Part shown: one piece after another, positions 19,143 to 27,064 of the stretch
Layout: every line of letters begins with the position of its first letter
Numbering within the stretch: the stretch's first letter is position 1
From: an uncultured Alsobacter sp.
GTDB lineage: Bacteria; Pseudomonadota; Alphaproteobacteria; Rhizobiales; Beijerinckiaceae
Direction of reading: 5' to 3'
NCBI RefSeq assembly: GCF_945952055.1
Contig: NZ_CAMFHB010000042.1
Location: forward strand, 1 to 54,234
DNA length: 54,234 nt
Position numbers and translations under genes: made by a program
The notes under the pieces: generated by a model
Databases searched by the model: none
Seen by the model: only the letters and a program-made list of their open reading frames with translations
What the model was told of the DNA's origin: nothing

Positions 19143-19784
19143 ATGGGAGCCCCCGAATTCCTCTTCCTTCTCCAGGGCCTCAAGTGGACGGTCCTGCTCT
19201 CCGCCATCGGCTTCGTCGGCGGCGGGATCGTCGGCCTGCTGGTGGCGCTGGCCCGCACGTCCGGCCAGCCCCTGCTGGAGCGCGGCACGGCGGCCTACAT
19301 CGCGCTCTTCCAGGGCACGCCGCTGCTGATGCAGCTTTTCGTGGTGTATTACGGCCTGGCTCTGGTGGGCCTGGAACTGGAGTCCTGGCAGGCCGTCGCC
19401 ATCGGCTTCACGGCCAACTCCAGCGCCTTCCTCGGCGACATCTGGCGCGGGTCGATCGAGGCCGTGCCGAAGGGCCAGACGGAAGCGGCCAAGGCGCTGA
19501 GCCTGAGCTACGTCTCCCGCATGCGTGACGTGATCCTGCCGCAGGCGATCCAGATTTCGCTGCCGGCCACCGTCGGCTTCCTCGTGCAGCTGATCAAGGG
19601 CACGTCGCTGGCGTCCATCGTCGGCTTCACCGAGCTCGCGCGCGCCGGCAACATCGTCTCCAACCAGACCTTCAAGCCCCTTCTCGTCTACGCCGTGATC
19701 GGGGTGATGTACTTCGCACTGTGTTGGCCGTTGTCCCTTCTGGGCTCCTGGCTCGAACGTCGGATTGCCGCGCCGACCCGTTGA
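19143..19784 (+). CDS. Polar-amino-acid-type ABC transporter permease (HisQ/HisM family)
   Basis: A protein of 213 aa with the HisM signature AYIALFQGTPLLMQLFVVYY and coupling motif GQTEAAKALSLSYVSRMRDV. An AGGAG box precedes the ATG at 19143, 10 bp after the stop of the partner permease. The length and the order of two permeases followed by a binding protein and an ATPase are typical of Glu/Gln/His/Arg importers. Confidence 0.92.
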   Translation: MGAPEFLFLLQGLKWTVLLSAIGFVGGGIVGLLVALARTSGQPLLERGTAAYIALFQGTPLLMQLFVVYYGLALVGLELESWQAVAIGFTANSSAFLGDIWRGSIEAVPKGQTEAAKALSLSYVSRMRDVILPQAIQISLPATVGFLVQLIKGTSLASIVGFTELARAGNIVSNQTFKPLLVYAVIGVMYFALCWPLSLLGSWLERRIAAPTR

Positions 19785-19821
19785 ACCGCGGCATGAAAAG
19801 ACCGAACTGGAGGATGCGTCG

Positions 19822-20658
19822 ATGAAGAAGACACTGGACTTGAGCCGCCGCGCCGTCATGGCCGGAGCCGCAGCGACCCTCGCCCTGCCGGCGCTGATGA
19901 CGTCCCGGGCGTTCGCCATCACGCCGGACGAGATCAAGAAGCGCGGCAAGGTGATCATCGGCATCCAGGGCGACAATCCGCCGTGGGGCTTCGTCAACAG
20001 CTCGGGCAAGCAGGAAGGCATCGACGCCGACATCGGCGAACTGTTCGCCAAGGAGCTGGGCGTGCAGGTCCAGTTCGTGCCGCTCGAGGTCGCCAACCGG
20101 ATCCCCGCCCTGACGTCGGGCCGCGTCGACATCCTCTTCGCGACGATGGCCATGTTCCCCGACCGCGCCAAGGCGGTGCAGTTCAGCAAGCCTTATGTGG
20201 CCAACCAGATCGTGCTGCTGGCGCCCAAGACCGTCGAGATCAAGACCAACGCCGACATGGGCAAGGTGTCGATCTCCGTCGCGCGCGGCGCGGCGCAGGA
20301 CACCGAGGTGACCAAGAACGCGCCGGCGGGCACGAACATCCTGCGCTTCGACGGCGATGCCGCCTCGATCCAGGCCGCCGTCTCCGGCCAGGCTCAGGCG
20401 CTGGGCGGCAACATCTTCTACATCCGCCGGCTCGAGGAAGCGAAGCCGGGCGTGTTCGAGCAGAAGCTGGTGTTCTCCAACATCTACAATGGAGCCTGCA
20501 CCCGCCTCGGCGAGAAGGAGATGAACGCCCTCGCCAATACCTTCATCGACAAGATCAAGGCCAGCGGCGAGCTCAAGGCCATCACCGACAAGTGGATGAA
20601 GGCCGAGCAGCCTCCGATGCCGACGAGCATGGAAGGCGTTCCCTTCACCGCCAGCTGA
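19822..20658 (+). CDS. Polar-amino-acid-type ABC transporter substrate-binding protein with changed ligand contacts
   Basis: A protein of 278 aa with an N-terminal twin-arginine-like signal (LSRRAVMAGAAATLALPAL) and probable cleavage near residue 32. The SBP family 3 core is clear (PPWGFVNSSGKQEGIDADIG, then FSKPYV). In amino-acid-binding members a conserved Arg binds the alpha-carboxylate and an Asp binds the alpha-amino group. Here the Arg is kept (R115, FPDRAKAVQFS), but the Asp position reads N197 in AQALGGNIFY by my alignment with HisJ. That suggests a carboxylate ligand without an alpha-amino group, in keeping with the two shikimate-pathway-like enzymes beside it. This is inference from one residue. 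Confidence 0.85.
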   Translation: MKKTLDLSRRAVMAGAAATLALPALMTSRAFAITPDEIKKRGKVIIGIQGDNPPWGFVNSSGKQEGIDADIGELFAKELGVQVQFVPLEVANRIPALTSGRVDILFATMAMFPDRAKAVQFSKPYVANQIVLLAPKTVEIKTNADMGKVSISVARGAAQDTEVTKNAPAGTNILRFDGDAASIQAAVSGQAQALGGNIFYIRRLEEAKPGVFEQKLVFSNIYNGACTRLGEKEMNALANTFIDKIKASGELKAITDKWMKAEQPPMPTSMEGVPFTAS

Positions 20659-20682
20659 TCGCAGCCAGACGAGGGCTTCACC

Positions 20683-21444
20683 GTGCCAGCACAACCCGAA
20701 CGCGCCGACCCGCTCATCACAATGGAGGGCGTGGACAAGTGGTACGGTGAATTCCATGCCCTGCGCGGCGTCAACATCGAGGTCCGCCGGGGCGAGAAGA
20801 TCGTCCTGTGCGGGCCTTCGGGATCGGGCAAGTCGACCCTGATCCGGTGCATCAACCACCTCGAGGCCGTCCAGAAGGGCCGCATCGTGGTGGACGGCAT
20901 CTCGCTCGACGACAGCGCCCGGGCCGTGGATGCGGTCAGGCGCGAAGTCGGCATGGTGTTCCAGAGTTTCAATCTCTTCCCGCACATGACGGTGCTGCAG
21001 AACTGCACGCTGGCGCCGATGCGCGTGCGCGGGCTCAACCAGGCCGAAGCCGAGGCGACGGCCCGCAAGTATCTCGAACGGGTGCGCATCGGCGAGCAGG
21101 CCGCCAAGTATCCCGCCCAGCTCTCCGGTGGTCAGCAGCAGCGCGTCGCGATCGCGCGGGCGCTGTGCATGGAGCCCAAGGTCATGCTCTTCGACGAGCC
21201 GACCTCGGCCCTCGATCCCGAGATGGTCAAGGAGGTCCTGGACACCATGATCGGGCTCGCGCGCGACGGCATGACCATGGTCTGCGTCACTCACGAGATG
21301 GGTTTCGCCCGCCAGGTGGCGGACCGGGTCATCTTCATGGCCGACGGGGAGATCCTGGAAGAGGCCGCCCCCGAGACGTTCTTCAAGAACCCGCAGCATC
21401 CGCGCGCGCGGACGTTCCTGGGCGAAATTCTCGCCCATCATTGA
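20683..21444 (+). CDS. Polar-amino-acid-type ABC transporter ATP-binding protein (GlnQ/HisP family)
   Basis: A protein of 253 aa with Walker [11 protein letters not shown]-loop [15 protein letters not shown], signature LSGGQQQR, Walker [21 protein letters not shown] and H-loop [14 protein letters not shown], all in the GlnQ form. The start is GTG at 20683 with GAGGG 7 nt upstream; the ATG at 20722 would remove the first beta strand. It energises the import system encoded just upstream. Confidence 0.93.
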   Translation: MPAQPERADPLITMEGVDKWYGEFHALRGVNIEVRRGEKIVLCGPSGSGKSTLIRCINHLEAVQKGRIVVDGISLDDSARAVDAVRREVGMVFQSFNLFPHMTVLQNCTLAPMRVRGLNQAEAEATARKYLERVRIGEQAAKYPAQLSGGQQQRVAIARALCMEPKVMLFDEPTSALDPEMVKEVLDTMIGLARDGMTMVCVTHEMGFARQVADRVIFMADGEILEEAAPETFFKNPQHPRARTFLGEILAHH

Positions 21445-21459
21445 GCGATGGAGCCTCCG

Positions 21460-21912
21460 ATGGCGCACCCGAAACTCATGGTCCTCAACGGACCCAACCT
21501 GAACCTGCTGGGAGAACGGGAGCCTCAGATCTACGGCACCACGACGCTCGCCCAGATCGAAGATCTTTGCAGGGCGCAGTGCGAAAACTGCGGCTTCGAG
21601 CTCGACTTCCGCCAGACCAACTTCGAGGGCGTGCTGATCGAGAGCATCCACGAGGCGAGAAAGACGGCCGCCGGCATCATCATCAACCCGGCGGGGCTGT
21701 CCTTCACCTCGGTGGCCTTGCTCGACGCCCTCAAGATGTTCGACAACCCGAAGATCGAGCTGCACATTTCCAACATCCACCGGCGGGAAGAGATCTATCA
21801 CCGCTCGCTGGTGTCGAAGACGGCCACGGCGGTCATCGCCGGCCTGGGCCCGGCCGGCTACGGCCTGGCCGTGCAGGCCATGCGCCTCCTCGTCGACGAA
21901 GGCCGGGTCTGA
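21460..21912 (+). CDS. aroQ: Type II 3-dehydroquinate dehydratase-like protein with a substituted active-site histidine
   Basis: A protein of 150 aa, exactly the family length. Expected features are LNGPNLNLLGEREPQIYG with catalytic R20 and Y25, N76 in IIINPAG, and E100/H102 in IELHISNIHRREEIYH. However, the family motif Y-T-H-T-S reads L-S-F-T-S here, so the His that normally contacts the substrate ring hydroxyls is F82. The dodecameric enzymes dehydrate 3-dehydroquinate; in catabolic settings they feed quinate toward protocatechuate. The substitution, together with changes in the neighbouring dehydrogenase, hints at a related but different ring substrate. The ATG at 21460 has GGAG 6 nt upstream, better than the ATG at 21448. 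Confidence 0.85.
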   Translation: MAHPKLMVLNGPNLNLLGEREPQIYGTTTLAQIEDLCRAQCENCGFELDFRQTNFEGVLIESIHEARKTAAGIIINPAGLSFTSVALLDALKMFDNPKIELHISNIHRREEIYHRSLVSKTATAVIAGLGPAGYGLAVQAMRLLVDEGRV

Positions 21913-21918
21913 CCAGGT

Positions 21919-21954
21919 CGCGGCCGCAAAGGGCCGCGCCGGATCTGCCTTTTC
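21919..21954 (+). terminator. Candidate intrinsic terminator after the dehydroquinase-like gene
   Basis: A perfect 7-bp stem, CGCGGCC with GGCCGCG around the loop GCAAAG (21919-21938). A short T-run (CCTTTT) ends near 21953. It lies between convergent genes and could serve the plus-strand operon. Confidence 0.5.
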
Positions 21955-21978
21955 GCGGAGAGGCTGCGCGCTGTCCGT

Positions 21979-22878
21979 TCAGCCGGCCGCGAACCGATCG
22001 TACTGCGCCGCGTAGTCCGCCTGCTCGGCGGGGGTGCAGGTGACCATGGGCGGGAGAGGCACGGCGTAGGCAGGGTCCTTGTGGATGTGGGCCAGCGTGG
22101 CCTTCACGCCCGAGATCAGCACCTTGCCGTCGAACATCTTGCGGATGGACACCGCCGTGGCGAGCGCGGCGTCGTCCCCCTGGTGGAAGCCCCTGGCGCA
22201 CCAGGCCGAATTGAGGTTGGCGGTGGCCGAGATGCAGCCCGCGAAGAGGCCCGACCGCGCCTCGGCCAGCGTCGCCTCGTTGGACGGGAACACGGCGAAG
22301 CCCGGATGGGCCCGCGCCACGGTGCGCGCATACTCCATGTCGCCCGAGGAATCCTTGAGCCCGGCGATGATCGGGCCGAAGGCGCCGATCAGCTCGGCCA
22401 CCAGCGAGGGCGCGTAGGGCACGCCCGACAAGGCCGGGAAGTGGTAGAGGTAGAGCGGAATGGGCTGGGCGGCCGTGGCGCTCACGAGGCGCTCGAAGAA
22501 GCGCATCATGCCGGCATTGGAGATGCCCTTGTAGTAGAAGGGCGGGATGATCAGGGCCCCGGCGAAGCCGAGCTTGGCCGCGTGCCGGGTGAGGTCCTCG
22601 GCGTCCGAGATCGAGGCCGCGCCCGTGCCGACCATCAGGCGGCCCATCGGCAGGCCGGCCTCCTTGAGGGCGGTCATCACGCGCTGGCGCTGGGCCAGGC
22701 TGAAGGAGGTCGCCTCCCCGGTCGTGCCCAGGATGTTGAGCGCATCGCAGCCATTGTCCAGGAGATGCCGCGCCAGCTTGAGATAGCGCGGCAGATCCGG
22801 TTCGCCCGCGGCATCCACGGGAGTGGCGATTGCAGCAATGACGCCCTTGAGCGGTGTGGCCACCTTGATCTCCGACAT
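21979..22878 (-). CDS. DapA-family (dihydrodipicolinate synthase/N-acetylneuraminate lyase-type) Schiff-base aldolase
   Basis: A protein of 299 aa forming a TIM barrel. It has the GTTGE motif at residues 51-55, the Schiff-base lysine K175 in IAGLKDSSGD, and a tyrosine motif LYLYHFPALSG in place of the usual YNxP. The family includes DapA, NanA, 2-keto-3-deoxy-gluconate aldolase and 5-keto-4-deoxy-glucarate dehydratase, all acting on pyruvate- or 2-oxoacid-linked substrates. Given the neighbours, a catabolic aldolase or dehydratase is more likely than lysine biosynthesis. It is convergent with the dehydroquinase-like gene. The ATG at 22878 has no strong ribosome binding site; a GTG at 22968 would add 30 residues of low-complexity sequence. 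Confidence 0.85.
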   Translation of the reverse strand: MSEIKVATPLKGVIAAIATPVDAAGEPDLPRYLKLARHLLDNGCDALNILGTTGEATSFSLAQRQRVMTALKEAGLPMGRLMVGTGAASISDAEDLTRHAAKLGFAGALIIPPFYYKGISNAGMMRFFERLVSATAAQPIPLYLYHFPALSGVPYAPSLVAELIGAFGPIIAGLKDSSGDMEYARTVARAHPGFAVFPSNEATLAEARSGLFAGCISATANLNSAWCARGFHQGDDAALATAVSIRKMFDGKVLISGVKATLAHIHKDPAYAVPLPPMVTCTPAEQADYAAQYDRFAAG

Positions 22879-22977
22879 TCGACGTTCAACGGACGCGGCA
22901 GGTCCGGGCGGCCAAGTCTGTCCCGCCGCCCGGACCGACGCAAGATGGCACGCGGCGACCGCCTTCACCGCATGGGG

Positions 22978-23331
22978 CTACTCGCGGACCGGCGCGCGGA
23001 GCCGCTCGACGAAAACGGCATACTGCACGGCGGCGGTGGTCCGGCTCCGGGTCCGCAGCTTGCGCAGGATGTGCGTCACGTGGCTCTTGATCGTCGACTG
23101 CGCCGCTCCGCAGCGATAGGCGATCTGCTTGTTCATCAGGCCATGCGCCATCAGGGACAGGATCACGAGCTCGGTCTGGGTGAGGCAGGCCAGACGCTGC
23201 TCGAACTCGCCCGGGGCGACCATGAGATCGTCGCGCTCGGCGATCTCCCGCCAGATCGGCAGCCGGTGCGCGGCGGCTTGCGCGGCCGCCGTCGAGGCGT
23301 GGTCGAGCCGTTGCACTGCGGGATCGTCCAT
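22978..23331 (-). CDS. Small orphan LuxR-type helix-turn-helix protein
   Basis: A protein of 117 aa with no receiver, PAS or autoinducer domain. Residues about 49-110 match the LuxR/GerE DNA-binding domain: LTQTELVILSLMAHGLMNKQ followed by IAYRCGAAQSTIKSHVTHIL. The first 45 residues are helical (AAAQAAAHRLPIWREIAERD). It lies between the DapA-type gene and a small dimeric-barrel protein gene, all on the minus strand. With the 18-bp gap upstream it may be cotranscribed with the gene at 23350-23691, which has an operator-like site at its promoter. Its target is unknown. Confidence 0.8.
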   Translation of the reverse strand: MDDPAVQRLDHASTAAAQAAAHRLPIWREIAERDDLMVAPGEFEQRLACLTQTELVILSLMAHGLMNKQIAYRCGAAQSTIKSHVTHILRKLRTRSRTTAAVQYAVFVERLRAPVRE

Positions 23332-23349
23332 CCGTCTCGTCCCCGGCCG

Positions 23350-23691
23350 CTACTCGGCCTTCTCCACGCGACCGGTGATCGGGCTGTAGATCCACACCAT
23401 CCGCTCGGGGGAGAGCGCGGGCGACAGGGGCATGGCCGGCGTGCCGCTGGCGGCCTTCAGCGCCGTCAGGGTGGTCTGGACGTCGTCGATGTCGATCTCG
23501 TAGACCGCGAGATACTTCCAGTCGAACGGGGGCGCACGGTGCTGCTTGTCGCTCAGCACGAAGCGCTGCGCCGCCACGACGCCCGGAAGCTTGAGCACGT
23601 CGGCCAGATGGACGTTCGTGTACCAGTCGTTGAACGCGTCCTCCTGGCCCTCGATCGGATTGGTCAGTGCGAGCAGATTGTACTTCGGCAT
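23350..23691 (-). CDS. Small dimeric alpha/beta-barrel-like protein (function unknown)
   Basis: A protein of 113 aa starting MPKYNLLALTNPIEGQEDAF. The pattern of an N-terminal beta strand, EDAFNDWYTNVHLADVLKLP and then a VAAQRFVL strand is that of EthD/DUF-type ferredoxin-like barrels found in many aromatic and terpenoid degradation clusters. The WYTNVHLADV segment has the conserved Trp, Tyr and His typical of this fold. The catalytic role is unknown; such proteins may act as decarboxylases, isomerases or steroid/lactone-handling accessory proteins. It is divergent from an SDR gene, and two operator-like repeats lie in the shared promoter region. Confidence 0.72.
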   Translation of the reverse strand: MPKYNLLALTNPIEGQEDAFNDWYTNVHLADVLKLPGVVAAQRFVLSDKQHRAPPFDWKYLAVYEIDIDDVQTTLTALKAASGTPAMPLSPALSPERMVWIYSPITGRVEKAE

Positions 23692-23756
23692 GAGGCAGGC
23701 GCTCCTTCCCGAGGTGCCCGGGCGCGCGCTGGGAGGCGGCCCGGGTTTCGAGAAAT

Positions 23757-23770
23757 CTAACCACCGTTCA
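23757..23770. promoter_or_regulatory. TetR-type operator candidate (site 1) over the promoter of the 23350-23691 gene
   Basis: The sequence is CTAAC-CACC-GTTCA, a member of the CNAAC-N4-GTTNR family seen seven times in this window. On the minus strand a promoter can be drawn: -35 TTGTGG (23777-23782), a 17-bp spacer and -10 TAGATT (23754-23759). The site overlaps the -10 and the spacer, a position fit for repression. Confidence 0.6.
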
Positions 23771-23846
23771 AAAACACCACAAGCCCCATCGCGCGGCTTT
23801 CCCGTTGCCGCTTGCCAGCCCGCCCCGTTTCCTGTGTCATCGGTTT

Positions 23847-23860
23847 CGAACGACCGTTCG
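23847..23860. promoter_or_regulatory. TetR-type operator candidate (site 2) upstream of the SDR at 23901
   Basis: The sequence is CGAAC-GACC-GTTCG, with perfect 5-bp inverted arms and flanks GGTTT/GGTTA. It sits 40 bp before the SDR start codon and 90 bp from site 1, so the divergent region carries one operator for each direction. I could not fix a convincing -35/-10 pair here. Confidence 0.6.
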
Positions 23861-23900
23861 GTTATCTTGTCGAACGCCACCTGGGGACGGGAGACGCCCG

Positions 23901-24740
23901 ATGACGCAAGCAGCCGGATCGATCGCAGGACGCGCCTATCTCGTGACGGGCGGCGCATCGGGAATCGGCGAGGCCTGCGCCAAGGCGCTGGCCGCGGCCG
24001 GCGCCTCGGTGGGCATCGGTGACCTCGACCCGGAGGCGGCCGCCAGGGTCGCGCGCGAGATTGCGGCGGCGAACGGCCGGGCGGTCCCCCTGCCCTTCGA
24101 CGTGCGCGACGCGGCGGCGACGGCCGCGGCCGTCGAGACGCTAGAGCAGGCCTTCGGCAGGATCGACGGTCTCGTGACCGCCGCCGGCCTGTCCCGCCCG
24201 CGCCCCGCCGAAAGCATGGATGAGGCGACGTGGGATCTCGTCGTCGACACCAACCTCAAGGGAATGTTCCTGTCCTGCCAGGCGGTCGGCCGGCGCCTGC
24301 TCGCCGGCCAGGGCGGCGCCATCGTCAACATCGGATCGGTCAACTCCCTGGGCGGCTTCGCCGGACGGGCGAACTACTGCTCCGCTAAATACGGCGTGGA
24401 CGGGCTGACCAGCGTGCTCGCCATCGAATGGGGCCGGCGGGGCATCCGCGTCAACGCGGTGGCGCCCAACGGCGTGGACACGCCGCTGGTGCGCAAGGGC
24501 ATCCCGCCCGGCTTCGTCTCGAATGTGCTGGAGAACCGGACGCCGCTCGGCCGCATGGGGCGCCCGGAGGAGATCGCCGCGGTGGTGTTCTTCCTGCTGT
24601 CGGACGCCGCATCCTACGTGACCGGCGCCACCATTCCGGTCGACGGCGGCCTCACGGCAGGCTTCTACACCAACGCGCAGGGCGCCGACCTCGCCTCGTC
24701 GTCCCTGCTGGCCTCGGGCGTCTACGCCGAACCCACCTGA
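23901..24740 (+). CDS. Short-chain dehydrogenase/reductase (SDR)
   Basis: A protein of 279 aa, classical SDR. The cofactor motif is TGGASGIG (residues 15-22), with GDLDP afterwards, where the aspartate in the second beta strand favours NAD. The catalytic set is the Ser in NIGSVNSLGG and the Tyr/Lys in YCSAK. It ends with the usual VDGGLTAGFY region plus about 20 extra residues. It oxidises or reduces a secondary alcohol or ketone. An MTQAAGS start with GGGAG 7 nt upstream was chosen over a longer reading. It is the first gene right of the paired operators and precedes the LIV-type transporter. Confidence 0.92.
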   Translation: MTQAAGSIAGRAYLVTGGASGIGEACAKALAAAGASVGIGDLDPEAAARVAREIAAANGRAVPLPFDVRDAAATAAAVETLEQAFGRIDGLVTAAGLSRPRPAESMDEATWDLVVDTNLKGMFLSCQAVGRRLLAGQGGAIVNIGSVNSLGGFAGRANYCSAKYGVDGLTSVLAIEWGRRGIRVNAVAPNGVDTPLVRKGIPPGFVSNVLENRTPLGRMGRPEEIAAVVFFLLSDAASYVTGATIPVDGGLTAGFYTNAQGADLASSSLLASGVYAEPT

Positions 24741-24784
24741 ATCGAGGCCCCGAACGCACGCGGGCGATTGACGCCCCCCAAAAT

Positions 24785-24798
24785 CGAACGTACGTTCA
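24785..24798. promoter_or_regulatory. TetR-type operator candidate (site 3) over the LIV-transporter promoter
   Basis: The sequence is CGAAC-GTAC-GTTCA; its central 12 bases GAACGTACGTTC are a perfect palindrome. A promoter fits across it: -35 TTGACG (24768-24773), 17 bp and -10 TACGTT (24791-24796). The predicted start would leave a leader of roughly 35 nt before the binding-protein ATG. Confidence 0.65.
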
Positions 24799-24841
24799 AA
24801 AACAACAAAAAAGACCACCAGCCATAGACAGGGAGGACACC

Positions 24842-26113
24842 ATGTCCACGACCTTCACGAGACGGCACTTCACCGGTCTTCTTGCTGCGAGCGGCGCGGG
24901 TGCGCTGTCCCTCTCCTCCAAAGGCGCGCGAGCCCAGAGCGGTCCCATCCGCCTCGGCCTGATCTCGCCCCTCAGCGGGTCGCAGGAGATCATCGGCCGC
25001 TACCAGCTGGCCGGCGCGACCATCGCCGTGAACCAGATCAACCAGGCCGGCGGCGTCCTCGGGCGCAAGCTCGAACTCGTGCCGCGCGACGACAAGGCCG
25101 CTCCGGCGGCGGGCGTCGCCGCCTCCAAGGACCTCGTCGGCGCCGGCGTGAACCTCATGTTCGGCGTCCTGTCCAGCGGCGTGGCGCTCGCCATCGCGCC
25201 GACGCTGCAGGGCGACAACGCCGTCCTCGTGCTGTCGGCGGCCTCGGCCAACGAACTCACCCACGACCAGTTCAGCCCCAACCTCTTCCGGATCTCGGAC
25301 CAGGCCTTCATGCGCCAGAGGGCGCTGGCCAGGCTCGTGGCCGCGGACTACCCGGCGATCACCACCTGGACCGCCATCAACCCGCAGACCGCCATCGGGA
25401 CGTCCAACTGGGATTCCTTCGTGGACGGCCTCATGCAGTTCTATCCGGAACTGACGAAGAAGCAGGTCGAGGTCGCGGAGGCGATCTGGGCCAAGTTCGG
25501 CGCGACCGACTACAAGAACGACCTCACGCAGCTGATGCGCCGTTCGTCCGAAGGGCTGTATTGCGGCGTGTACGGCGGCGACGCCGTGACCATGTTCGGC
25601 CAGGCCGCGTCCTATGGCCTGACGAAGAAGTTCAAGGTCATCGTCGATCCGGGCAGCGAGTTCATCATCGCCCAGGCGATGGGCAAGAACACCCCGCCCG
25701 GCCTGTGGTCTGGCTTCCACTGGTATTTCGGCGCGTACAAGGGCCGCAAGATCAACGACGAGCTCTACGACGCCTACGTCAAGCAGACCGGCGACAAGTT
25801 CCCGGCCGGCTACGTGGGCGAGGCTCATGCGGCCGTCCTGGCCTACGCCGCCGCCATCCAGAAGGCGGGCGGCACCGAGACGGCGCAGGTCATCCGCGCG
25901 CTCGAGGGCCTGACCTTCGATACCTGCAAGGGCGAGCGCACGATCCGCAAGGAAGACCACCAGGCCATCTGCGACCTGAACTTCGTGCAGTTCGGCCCCG
26001 ACTCGAGCGACCAGGGCTGGACGGTGACGGGACACAAGGTGATCAAGGGCGCCGACGCCATCGAGCCCCCGACCCCGGGGCAGCCGCTGAAGTTCCAGTA
26101 CAACAAGAAATGA
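24842..26113 (+). CDS. Branched-chain amino acid-type (LIV) ABC transporter substrate-binding protein
   Basis: A protein of 423 aa with a twin-arginine signal (FTRRHFTGLLAASGAGALSL, cleavage near GARAQ at residue 31). The periplasmic-binding fold type I is clear: IRLGLISPLSGSQEIIGRYQ, then GAGVNLMFGVLSSGVALAIA, then ALARLVAADYPAI. The LivK-type hydrophobic pocket cannot be judged by eye. In catabolic islands of this kind, such importers commonly take up aromatic or alicyclic carboxylic acids rather than leucine. GGGAGG precedes the start. It is the first gene of a five-gene transporter unit. Confidence 0.92.
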   Translation: MSTTFTRRHFTGLLAASGAGALSLSSKGARAQSGPIRLGLISPLSGSQEIIGRYQLAGATIAVNQINQAGGVLGRKLELVPRDDKAAPAAGVAASKDLVGAGVNLMFGVLSSGVALAIAPTLQGDNAVLVLSAASANELTHDQFSPNLFRISDQAFMRQRALARLVAADYPAITTWTAINPQTAIGTSNWDSFVDGLMQFYPELTKKQVEVAEAIWAKFGATDYKNDLTQLMRRSSEGLYCGVYGGDAVTMFGQAASYGLTKKFKVIVDPGSEFIIAQAMGKNTPPGLWSGFHWYFGAYKGRKINDELYDAYVKQTGDKFPAGYVGEAHAAVLAYAAAIQKAGGTETAQVIRALEGLTFDTCKGERTIRKEDHQAICDLNFVQFGPDSSDQGWTVTGHKVIKGADAIEPPTPGQPLKFQYNKK

Positions 26114-26120
26114 CGCCGTT

Positions 26121-26145
26121 CCGCCGGGGTCCATGACCCCGGCGG
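26121..26145 (+). other. Strong hairpin between the binding-protein and LivH-type permease genes
   Basis: A perfect 11-bp stem (CCGCCGGGGTC with GACCCCGGCGG) closes on the 3-nt loop CAT, 7 bp after the stop codon, with no T-run following. Hairpins at this place usually protect the upstream binding-protein mRNA or partly stop transcription, giving more binding protein than permease. Confidence 0.65.
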
Positions 26146-26176
26146 ATTCCGTTCGCCCTGATCCCTCGAGGCTGCC

Positions 26177-27064
26177 GTGTTGTCGAGCATCGCCGGCCCG
26201 CTGTTCAACGGGCTCTTCGCGGCCATGGTGGTCTTCCTGTTCGCCAGCGGGCTGACCCTGGTGTTCGGGATCCTGCGCGTCCTCAATTTCGCGCATGGCG
26301 GCCTGTTCATGATCGGCGCCTACCTCGCCTTCACGCTGAGCGGCGTGACGGGCGGGTCGGAGATGGGCGTCCTGCGCTACGTGCTCCTGTGCGCGCTGGC
26401 GGGCGTCGGCCTGGGCATCCTCGGCTGGCTGGTCGAGCGCAGCATCTTCCGGCCGCTGCAGAAGGTGGACGAGGCCTATTCGCTCATCGCCACCTACGCC
26501 CTGCTGCTGATCTGCGAAGGCGCTGTGAAGGCGATCTGGGGCGTGAACTTCCGCAGTGTTCCCACGCCGCCCCTGCTGGCGGACGCATGGATCGCAGGCG
26601 ACGTGGTGATGCCGGTCTACGCGGTCTTCGTCATCGCCGTCGGCGTGGCGTTCTACGCCGCGCTGGAATGGATGCTGCACCACACCCAGACGGGCAAGCT
26701 GATGAAGTCGGTCGCGTCCGACCCCTGGATGGCCGGCAAGCTCGGCGTCAACGTTCCGCGCCTCTACGCCTGGATCGTCATCGCGGGCTTCTTCCTGGCC
26801 GGCGTGGTCGGGGGCCTGCTGCTGCCCAACCAGACCCTTTCGCCCAATCTCGCCAACGCCTTCGTCGTGCAGGCCTTCGGGGCGCTGATCGTTGGGGGAA
26901 TGGGCAACGTGCGCGGCACCTTCCTCGCCGCCATTCTCCTCAGCGTCATCGACAGCTTCGGATCCCTCTACTTCCCCGAAATCCCCGGCCTGTTCTTCTA
27001 CGTGGCGATGGCCATCATGCTCGTGGTGCGCCCGCAGGGCCTCATGGCCGGAGGCAGCCTGTGA
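26177..27064 (+). CDS. livH: LIV-type ABC transporter permease (LivH)
   Basis: A protein of 295 aa with about eight membrane helices and family motifs GLTLVFGILRVLNFAHGGLF and GALIVGGMGNVRGTFLAAIL. The GTG start at 26177 follows GAGG; the next codon, TTG, could also serve. Its stop codon overlaps the start of livM (TGATG). It forms half of the translocation pore. Confidence 0.93.
   Translation: MLSSIAGPLFNGLFAAMVVFLFASGLTLVFGILRVLNFAHGGLFMIGAYLAFTLSGVTGGSEMGVLRYVLLCALAGVGLGILGWLVERSIFRPLQKVDEAYSLIATYALLLICEGAVKAIWGVNFRSVPTPPLLADAWIAGDVVMPVYAVFVIAVGVAFYAALEWMLHHTQTGKLMKSVASDPWMAGKLGVNVPRLYAWIVIAGFFLAGVVGGLLLPNQTLSPNLANAFVVQAFGALIVGGMGNVRGTFLAAILLSVIDSFGSLYFPEIPGLFFYVAMAIMLVVRPQGLMAGGSL

Noticed and set aside
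19672-21801. A 709-codon minus-strand open frame opposite the ABC transporter genes
   Set aside because: It covers the binding-protein, ATPase and dehydroquinase-like genes on the other strand and has no family features.
16641-21912. Genes for shikimate biosynthesis (aroE, aroQ)
   Set aside because: They are linked to an importer and a GntR regulator rather than to biosynthetic genes, and both show substitutions at substrate-contact residues, so a catabolic role is more likely.
21979-22878. Lysine-biosynthetic dihydrodipicolinate synthase (dapA)
   Set aside because: The Schiff-base Lys and GTTGE are present, but the tyrosine motif is YHFP rather than YNxP, and the context is catabolic, so only family membership is claimed.
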